A stretch of DNA of 64,000 nucleotides from positions 62,001-126,000 of the forward strand of contig CAWBSM010000005.1 of the NCBI GenBank assembly GCA_963791455.1, in the 5' to 3' direction. Both the position numbers and the translations under genes were made by a program. The stretch is from Bog-473 sp963791455. Lineage in GTDB: Bacteria > Actinomycetota > Acidimicrobiia > Acidimicrobiales > RAAP-2. Under the pieces are notes generated by a model. The model saw only the letters and a list, made by a program, of their open reading frames with translations, ran no database searches and had not been told where the DNA came from. Shown piece by piece: positions 58,708 to 64,000 of the stretch. Numbering within the stretch: the first letter of the stretch is position 1; each line of letters begins with the position of its first letter.

Positions 58708-60016
58708 TGACGACGCACCGGGCGGCGGCCAACACGTTTCGGCGATCGGCCATCACCGTATCCAAGACGTTGCCGAGGCGTCGCACGGTCCGGTAGCCAG
58801 TGAGCACGCCGCCGATCCGCCTGACCCGTTCGGCCAACCTCACGGCTGTATAGCCACAGAGGGGCGCCAGGACGGCGGCCGTCAGCCCGACCCAGGGTCC
58901 GAGGAAGTAGGCGACGATGAGCCCCACGGCGACGTACACAACACCGAACGACGCCGCGCAGCCCAAGAGCTTGACGGTCGCCCTGATCCCCTCGTTGGTC
59001 GGGCGCCTCGCCAAGTGCTTGACGATCTGGAAGGGGATCACGTGGACGATGACGCCGACTGCGGCGATCGGTGTCGCACAGGCAACCGTGCCCAGCGACG
59101 ACACGAGGCAGCGGCGGAGCCCACCGCGCGGGTAGGCGGCCACCACCTGGGCGTCGTCGAGCCCTAACAAGTCGAGATCCCGTTCGTACTGGGTGAAGGT
59201 CTCCACCAGGCTGGCGCTGGGCGCGGTGGCAGCGGCGCGCCCAGCCGCCGAAAGCTTCTCGGCCATTTCGACCCGGTCAATCAACGCCACGGTGCCAGGC
59301 AGTTGTTCTTGCGGCGTGCGGACCACGACCTCGGCGATGCGCGAGAGCGCGTCGGCCGCGGCCCATGAGGCGAAGGAGGGACTCACGTCGGCGAGCTGGT
59401 CGGCCAGATCACCCGTCAACTGCCGCACCGCCTCATGGCTGTCCGCCTCGTGGGCGCGCGCCCGACCGGCAACGGGTATCGGCTGGCCGACCCGGACGAG
59501 GGCCCGCGACCGGAAACGGGCCTTGGCGTCGTAGACGAGGCCCACCGCCAGGGTCACCACGTCCTCGGTGCCGTCGTCCGCCGCTTCGAGGGCGATGCGA
59601 GCCGCACCGGTCCTGAGCGGCTGCAACGACGCCTCGTCGTGGCTGATGCCCTCGGGGAAGATCGCCACGACGCCGCCGCAAGCCAGGATCTCGCGCGAGG
59701 CCGCGAAGGCGGAGACGTTGCGGTCTCCGCGGACCCCGTCGATGGCGCGGTACACCGGAATCACCCCGCCCAGCTTCAAGAAGGGCCACAACGGCGCGAT
59801 CCGAAAGAGCGTCGACTTGCCCAAGAACCGGGGATACCGGGAAAGCGTGGCCATGAGGAGCAACCCGTCAACCAGCCCGTTCGAATGGTTGGCCACCAGC
59901 ACCACCGGACCATGCGCGGGGAGGTTCTCGCGGTGCTGGACCTCGACACTGCGAAAGAAGACACGGACCAAGACCCGGGCCAACAGCCCCATCACCCGGT
60001 CAGCGAGCCGACGCAT
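58700..60016 (-). CDS. Glycerol-phosphate acyltransferase-like (PlsC-fold) membrane protein
   Basis: Acyltransferase of 438 residues. The catalytic motif reads NHSNGLVD, an H-x5-D form found in the Gpt2/Sct1-like branch rather than the common H-x4-D, and the acceptor motif is FPEG. The C-terminal half has at least three hydrophobic helices (about 295-395), not present in simple PlsC proteins. The likely role is acylation of glycerol-3-phosphate or lysophosphatidate. It lies between a diiron protein gene and a hydrolase gene on the same strand. Confidence 0.83.
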   Translation of the reverse strand: MRRLADRVMGLLARVLVRVFFRSVEVQHRENLPAHGPVVLVANHSNGLVDGLLLMATLSRYPRFLGKSTLFRIAPLWPFLKLGGVIPVYRAIDGVRGDRNVSAFAASREILACGGVVAIFPEGISHDEASLQPLRTGAARIALEAADDGTEDVVTLAVGLVYDAKARFRSRALVRVGQPIPVAGRARAHEADSHEAVRQLTGDLADQLADVSPSFASWAAADALSRIAEVVVRTPQEQLPGTVALIDRVEMAEKLSAAGRAAATAPSASLVETFTQYERDLDLLGLDDAQVVAAYPRGGLRRCLVSSLGTVACATPIAAVGVIVHVIPFQIVKHLARRPTNEGIRATVKLLGCAASFGVVYVAVGLIVAYFLGPWVGLTAAVLAPLCGYTAVRLAERVRRIGGVLTGYRTVRRLGNVLDTVMADRRNVLAAARCVVNA

Positions 60017-60105
60017 CCGCGGTCTGGTTCCGATCGAGCGAGCGCGCCACGACGCTCACCATCATCAGCTGATGGCGTGGCGGTGTCGCGACGGACCTGG
60101 CTCGA

Positions 60106-60906
60106 TCACGCGGCCTCGAGCCGGGAGAGCCTCGACACGGCGGTGTCCAGCAAATGGAGGTCGGCCTGGCCGGGGAGCCGATCCACCCGGCGATCGATGC
60201 GCGACGTGAATTGGTTTCCCACTTCCCCGTCGAAGAGATACCGGACCAAGAAGCCGACTTCCTCGCGTGGCATGACCCCCGACCCGACAGGGCGCCACAG
60301 ATGCTTGAGAGCGAAACGGGTGAGCCGCTGCGCCCGGGGGCTCTCTGCGAGTCGACGGGCCGCCTCGGAGGCGTAGAAGTCGATGTGCCCACCCTCTTGC
60401 TTCATGATGCGCTTGAGCAGATCGCGCAGAGTCGGATGGTCCGCCCTGTCCGAGAGCCGGGCGTAGCCGGCCTGCGTCGTCCATTCGTTGACGGCACCCC
60501 ACGTCATATGCAGCGCGGTGAAGGCACGACCGGCGAAGGCGGCCGAGCCGATCGTGCTGAGCGTGGAGATTGCCTCCTTGCGGCGCCGCTTCAGGCGCAG
60601 GGCCGCGATGCGTGCGGCGCCCGCCTCTTCGCCGTGCGCCTCGAGTACCCGGCCGATGGCCTCCCCGTGCCACATCTCCTCGAACACCCAGCACGAGAGG
60701 AACGACGTGATGTCGGGGTCCCGGTGGGCGGGGGTCAAGAGCAAGTCACGCAGGTAGCACACCGTGTGGTGCTCCACGTCGTGCATGTAGCGCAGCGAAC
60801 GGAGTGCTCCGGGCGCCAGCGGGCGGTCCTTGAAGTCGTCGAAGTCGATGCCCTCCAGGTCGAGACGGCCAGCACGCTCCTTGTAGGACTCGATGGTCGT
60901 TCGCAT
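60106..60906 (-). CDS. Diiron ferritin-like protein, acyl-ACP-desaturase-like
   Basis: Helical protein of about 266 residues. Motifs DVEHHTVCYL, FEEMWHGEAIG (EExxH), TTQAGYARL and KQEGGHIDFY (ExxH) outline a four-helix diiron site like that of soluble stearoyl-ACP desaturases and their actinobacterial DesA relatives. The position next to an acyltransferase supports a lipid role. The reaction is inferred. The frame allows a start one codon earlier (GTG 60909). Confidence 0.7.
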   Translation of the reverse strand: MRTTIESYKERAGRLDLEGIDFDDFKDRPLAPGALRSLRYMHDVEHHTVCYLRDLLLTPAHRDPDITSFLSCWVFEEMWHGEAIGRVLEAHGEEAGAARIAALRLKRRRKEAISTLSTIGSAAFAGRAFTALHMTWGAVNEWTTQAGYARLSDRADHPTLRDLLKRIMKQEGGHIDFYASEAARRLAESPRAQRLTRFALKHLWRPVGSGVMPREEVGFLVRYLFDGEVGNQFTSRIDRRVDRLPGQADLHLLDTAVSRLSRLEAA

Positions 60907-60978
60907 CACGTCCGGTATTCGGTGTCACCGGGCGGCCTGGATGGCAGGAATACGGCCGGCGAGCATCGGCGCCATCGC

Positions 60979-61845
60979 CTAACGCGGGCGGGGGAGCCCC
61001 ATCGGGTTGGGGAACGGCAGCAGGCCTGAAGCGGCCACGCCGGCGGCACAGGCAGAAAGAGCGCCGTACAACTCCTCGAGCGCTCCGTCGCTCAAACCGG
61101 CGTACGCGGGTTCGGCCAGTCGGTCGGTCATGTCCTCCACCGCCGCGTGCAGCGTGCGACCGCCGTCGGTGGCACGCCCGTCCGCATGCAGCAGACCGCG
61201 GGCGGCAAGATCCACCGTCGCCGAGGCCCACTCCTGCTCACTCCAGCCTCGGTTGTCCCGGAGCACCTCGGCGGGGATGGCCTTGGTGGCCGCGGCGAGC
61301 ACGTGCGCCTCCACGCCGCCGACCCCGTGGGCGAGCAGCGCGGCCACGTGCCCGTCCCCCCGGTCCTCCCGTAGCGTCGTACACGCCTGCCAGACCTCAC
61401 CGAGCCCGCCGGTGCCCAGGGCGGGCGCCACGGCCGGCCACAGCGGCCGGTTCGCTGCCGCCATGACCCTCCCCGTCGCTCCAGCGCGCGCCGCGGCGCG
61501 GCGGAGCAGCGGCAGGGCGGCGACCAGCGCGGATCGAGACTCGACGCTGCACAGGTCGCCGAGTGCCTCTGACGCCGCGATCACCCGCACGCGGCACAGC
61601 GTCTCGGGCGCCACGACCGTCCAACACTCCGGCACGGCGGCCTCCACCATGCGCGGATGGAAGTTGTAGAAGGCGGCGGACACAACTCCGGCGCCCACGC
61701 GCCCGAGGGGGGCGGCTCGGGCGGCGAAGTAACCGGACCAGAAGCCGCGCAGTCCAGCCTCACGCAGCGCGGCACGGCAACCGGGCGCGAAGTAGACGAC
61801 TGCGTGGAGAGGTTCGACGGCGACCCACAGGTCGCGGGCGGTGAT
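60979..61845 (-). CDS. SCO6745-family protein without a standard start codon
   Basis: Protein of about 288 residues of a helical actinobacterial family of unknown function. The first ATG/GTG in frame (61698) would cut off a clearly conserved N-terminus that reads LWVAVEPLHAVVYFAP and FWSGYFAARAAPLG upstream of it. Continuing upstream no ATG, GTG or TTG occurs before the qcrB end; the best position is the ATC codon at 61843-61845 just before TARDLW, or a CTG shortly before. A rare start codon, or a base error at that codon, is likely. It follows qcrB by 17 nt. Confidence 0.65.
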   Translation of the reverse strand: MTARDLWVAVEPLHAVVYFAPGCRAALREAGLRGFWSGYFAARAAPLGRVGAGVVSAAFYNFHPRMVEAAVPECWTVVAPETLCRVRVIAASEALGDLCSVESRSALVAALPLLRRAAARAGATGRVMAAANRPLWPAVAPALGTGGLGEVWQACTTLREDRGDGHVAALLAHGVGGVEAHVLAAATKAIPAEVLRDNRGWSEQEWASATVDLAARGLLHADGRATDGGRTLHAAVEDMTDRLAEPAYAGLSDGALEELYGALSACAAGVAASGLLPFPNPMGLPRPR

Positions 61846-61862
61846 CCGGGCCGGTCGCCGGG

Positions 61863-63428
61863 TCAGCGCGTGACCTGGCGCACGCCCGTCGGCGAGCTGA
61901 TCGGCTCGCGGGCGCCGCCGTTGCTCAGCGGCTCGATGTCGATGCGCACGGGCACCGGCTCGGGCTCCATCTCCACCCGCTCGTCGTCGGGGCGCGGCGG
62001 TGTGGGGACCGTCCGGTACTCGCCGTCAGCCGTGCGCTGCACGATGACGGCCCGCTTGCGCTTGCCGACGCCGTGAACACCCTGCATTTCCCGGCACAGC
62101 TGATAGGCGACCAGGCCCGCGATGACCGGGATCACGAAGACCGCGATCCGGAAGAACCACAACACCGCGTTGAGCGATATGTGGAAGTAGTTGGCGAGGA
62201 CGTCGGTCGAGCTCGCGGCAAAGAGGGTGAACAGGAGGGCGAACATGGCCACGCCCGCAGCCGTGCGTTTGGGCCTGTCCCGCGGCCGGTCCAGCAGGTT
62301 GTGCAGTTCGTCGTCCCCCGTCACCCGGCGCTCGAGTGCAGGCCACATCAGGGCGATCGTGAAGATCAGGCCGGGGAAGACGACGGCGGGCAGGAACACC
62401 TCGAGGGGGACGGTGTGCCCAAGCCCGGTCAGCTCCCACGACGGCATGATACGAAGAGCGCCGTCGAGCCAGCCCATGTACCAGTCCGGCTGCACCGCGT
62501 AGGAGATCTTGGACGCGTCGTAGGAGCCGAACTGCCAGATGGGGTTGATCTGGGCGAAGGCACCCAACAGCGCCGTGGCCGCGGTCACCATAAAGAGGAA
62601 ACCCGTGGTTTTCGCCATGAAGGTCGGGAACATGGGCGAGCCCACCACGTTGTGCTCGGTGCGACCCTCACCCCGGAACTGCGTGTGCTTCTGGCGGACC
62701 AGCAAGCCGAGGTGGACAGAGAGCAACCCGATCAGCACCAGCGGGATGATCAGGACGTGAATGATGAAGAATCTCGGGATGATGATCCCATTGCCCGGGA
62801 ACTGCCCACCCCACAGGAACGTGACGAGGTAGCTACCGACGATGGGGATGGACTCGGCGATGGAGTAGCCGATGCGCAGTCCCGTGCCCGAGATGAGGTC
62901 GTCGGGCAGGGAGTACCCGATGAATCCCTCCAAGATGGCCAGGATCAGCATGGTGACGCCGATGAGCCAGTTCAACTCGCGCGGCTTGCGGAACGCACCC
63001 GTGAGGAAGATACGACCCATGTGGACCACGATGGAGCCGGTGAAGATGTCGGCCGCCCAATGGTGCATCTGGCGCACCAGAAGGCCGCCTCGCACGTTGA
63101 AGGAGATGTCGACGGTCGACTGGAAGGCCTTCGACACCCATTGCCCGTCCAGGGGTGCATAGGTGCCGTGGTAGATGACCTGATCGGCCGAGGGGACGTA
63201 GAACAACGACAAGAAGACGCCGGTCGCCAACAGCACCACGAACGAGTACAGCGAGATCTCCCCCAACATGAAGGACCAGTGGTCCGGGAAGATCTTGTCG
63301 AGGAACACGCGCCCGCCCTTGGCCACGCCCAGCCGGTCGTCGAGCTCGCCGACGATCTTGCCGACGTGCCCGTAGGGGCCCATGGCTGCCTTGGCGCTGC
63401 GCTTCGTCTTGGCCGCAGTGGCGCTCAT
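61863..63428 (-). CDS. qcrB: Cytochrome bc1 complex cytochrome b subunit
   Basis: Quinol-oxidising membrane subunit of 521 residues. Heme-ligand histidines appear in MHHWAADIFTGSIVVHMGR and later in IIHVLII and LSVHLGLLV. The Qo-site signature normally PEW appears as PDW in QPDWYMGW. About eight to nine helices end near residue 440, followed by a charged actinobacterial extension. The ATG overlaps the qcrA stop. The product pairs with QcrA and a c-type cytochrome to reduce the aa3 oxidase, as in actinobacterial III-IV supercomplexes. Confidence 0.94.
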   Translation of the reverse strand: MSATAAKTKRSAKAAMGPYGHVGKIVGELDDRLGVAKGGRVFLDKIFPDHWSFMLGEISLYSFVVLLATGVFLSLFYVPSADQVIYHGTYAPLDGQWVSKAFQSTVDISFNVRGGLLVRQMHHWAADIFTGSIVVHMGRIFLTGAFRKPRELNWLIGVTMLILAILEGFIGYSLPDDLISGTGLRIGYSIAESIPIVGSYLVTFLWGGQFPGNGIIIPRFFIIHVLIIPLVLIGLLSVHLGLLVRQKHTQFRGEGRTEHNVVGSPMFPTFMAKTTGFLFMVTAATALLGAFAQINPIWQFGSYDASKISYAVQPDWYMGWLDGALRIMPSWELTGLGHTVPLEVFLPAVVFPGLIFTIALMWPALERRVTGDDELHNLLDRPRDRPKRTAAGVAMFALLFTLFAASSTDVLANYFHISLNAVLWFFRIAVFVIPVIAGLVAYQLCREMQGVHGVGKRKRAVIVQRTADGEYRTVPTPPRPDDERVEMEPEPVPVRIDIEPLSNGGAREPISSPTGVRQVTR

Positions 63429-64000
63429 GTGGTCCGCTCCCAGAAACCGGGCCCGACCGGTTGATCATAGGGCGCCTTGGCGATGAGGTACCCCTGGTCG
63501 TTGTAGCCGAGGTGCATCTGAGGCAGCGGCCGCGGTGCGGGCCCGAACTGGGGCACGGCGCCATTGCGGACGTTGAACATCGACTGGTGGCACGGGCACA
63601 CCAGGAGCTCGAGCTCCTGCTCGTAGAGCCCGACCGGGCACCCGAGGTGGGTGCACAACTTCGAATAGGCCACATAGCCGTCGGGGGTCCAGTCCTCCCG
63701 CCCGGGCATGGTCGGAGGATTCAAGGGTTGGTCGGACACCCTGATGAGGATGGTCTGATCGACGGCCTGCCCGTTGTCCGTGATGTAACCCGTCGCCGGG
63801 TTCACGGTTTGCCGCGGGTAGACCGTCATGACCCCGCCCACTACCAGGGTGTCTCTCCGCACCGGCCGGCCGTTCGAGTCGACCAGCACCGTCCCGTCCC
63901 GCCAGTCGGAGACCTCGAGGGAATCCCCCGGCAGCGGGCCGAGGGACCGTATCAACGGGAAGAGAGCAACGATCCCGAAGATGCCTGCGCCCATGGCGAA
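63425..64000 (-). CDS. qcrA: Cytochrome bc1 complex Rieske iron-sulfur subunit, 5' end outside window
   Basis: Rieske protein, incomplete at the N-terminus because the window ends. Cluster-binding loops are intact: CTHLGC and CPCHQS, with GPAPRPLP as the Pro loop. A hydrophobic helix remains near the cut (IFGIVALFPLI); actinobacterial QcrA has three N-terminal helices, so two probably lie beyond the window. The stop overlaps qcrB (ATGA). Gene order in relatives predicts qcrC and ctaE upstream. Confidence 0.93.
   Translation of the reverse strand, partial: FAMGAGIFGIVALFPLIRSLGPLPGDSLEVSDWRDGTVLVDSNGRPVRRDTLVVGGVMTVYPRQTVNPATGYITDNGQAVDQTILIRVSDQPLNPPTMPGREDWTPDGYVAYSKLCTHLGCPVGLYEQELELLVCPCHQSMFNVRNGAVPQFGPAPRPLPQMHLGYNDQGYLIAKAPYDQPVGPGFWERTT

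Noticed and set aside
1..64000. CRISPR array, rRNA, tRNA or riboswitch
   Set aside because: No regularly spaced repeats, no rRNA-like tracts and no recognisable tRNA arms or riboswitch cores were found by reading; a covariance-model scan would be decisive.

Overview
The window is GC-rich, densely packed chromosomal DNA in which third codon positions are mostly G or C, GTG starts are common and many genes overlap by ATGA or GTGA. Mycofactocin genes, an NDMA-type alcohol dehydrogenase, a F420-type luciferase-like oxidoreductase, a KstR-like regulator and actinobacterial-type ctaF and qcrAB point to Actinomycetota. The class Acidimicrobiia is my best guess, by inference only. I saw no insertion sequence, prophage, CRISPR array, rRNA or tRNA.

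Layout. 0-1 kb: alkA (5' end cut off) and ogt, alkylation repair. 1-9.9 kb: an SDR, a lipoprotein, and a catabolic run of dienelactone hydrolase, amidohydrolase, two acyl-CoA dehydrogenases (the first frameshifted), a luciferase-like oxidoreductase, a membrane protein and a histidine phosphatase. 9.9-13.5 kb: a TetR/MFS efflux pair with a readable promoter and operator, then a hydrolase. 13.5-19.9 kb: an esterase/depolymerase, an unusual FtsH paralogue, an aldehyde dehydrogenase and a sphingosine-phosphate-lyase-like PLP enzyme. 19.9-28.4 kb: the mycofactocin region. mftA-mftB-mftC-mftE-SDR and a UBP zinc finger run on the minus strand, mftF is divergent, and mftD and an NDMA-dependent alcohol dehydrogenase follow. 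28.5-36.5 kb: a cyclase-fold hydrolase, two TetR regulators, an ABC exporter, a palindrome-rich intergenic island, a D-aminoacylase-like enzyme, a hydrolase and DedA. 36.5-42.5 kb: a GH1 glycosidase, membrane proteins, a crotonase, TatA and a metallo-beta-lactamase-fold enzyme. 42.5-46.9 kb: ctaC-ctaD-ctaF and a frameshifted MFS gene. 47-56 kb: an ArsR-SRPBCC regulator, a ferritin-like protein and signalling proteins (a cyclase-AAA-TPR giant, a GGDEF protein and a cyclase-YHS fusion), with a frameshifted unknown and a desaturase. 56.2-61.8 kb: two SDRs, a hydrolase, an acyltransferase, a diiron protein and a SCO6745-like gene. 61.9-64 kb: qcrB and qcrA (5' end cut off) of the bc1 complex.

How the genes fit together. 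The mycofactocin block makes a peptide-derived redox cofactor and carries two dehydrogenases of types known to use it. ctaCDF and qcrAB are the aerobic respiratory branch. Most of the rest reads as lipid, acyl-CoA and aldehyde catabolism with its TetR regulators.

Two patterns run through the whole window. Many genes have a TANNNT-like hexamer 6-9 nt before the start codon, the signature of leaderless transcripts. Four genes carry frame breaks that look like single-base indels rather than gene decay. Gene starts were revised where a -10 box or a ribosome binding site decided between alternatives.
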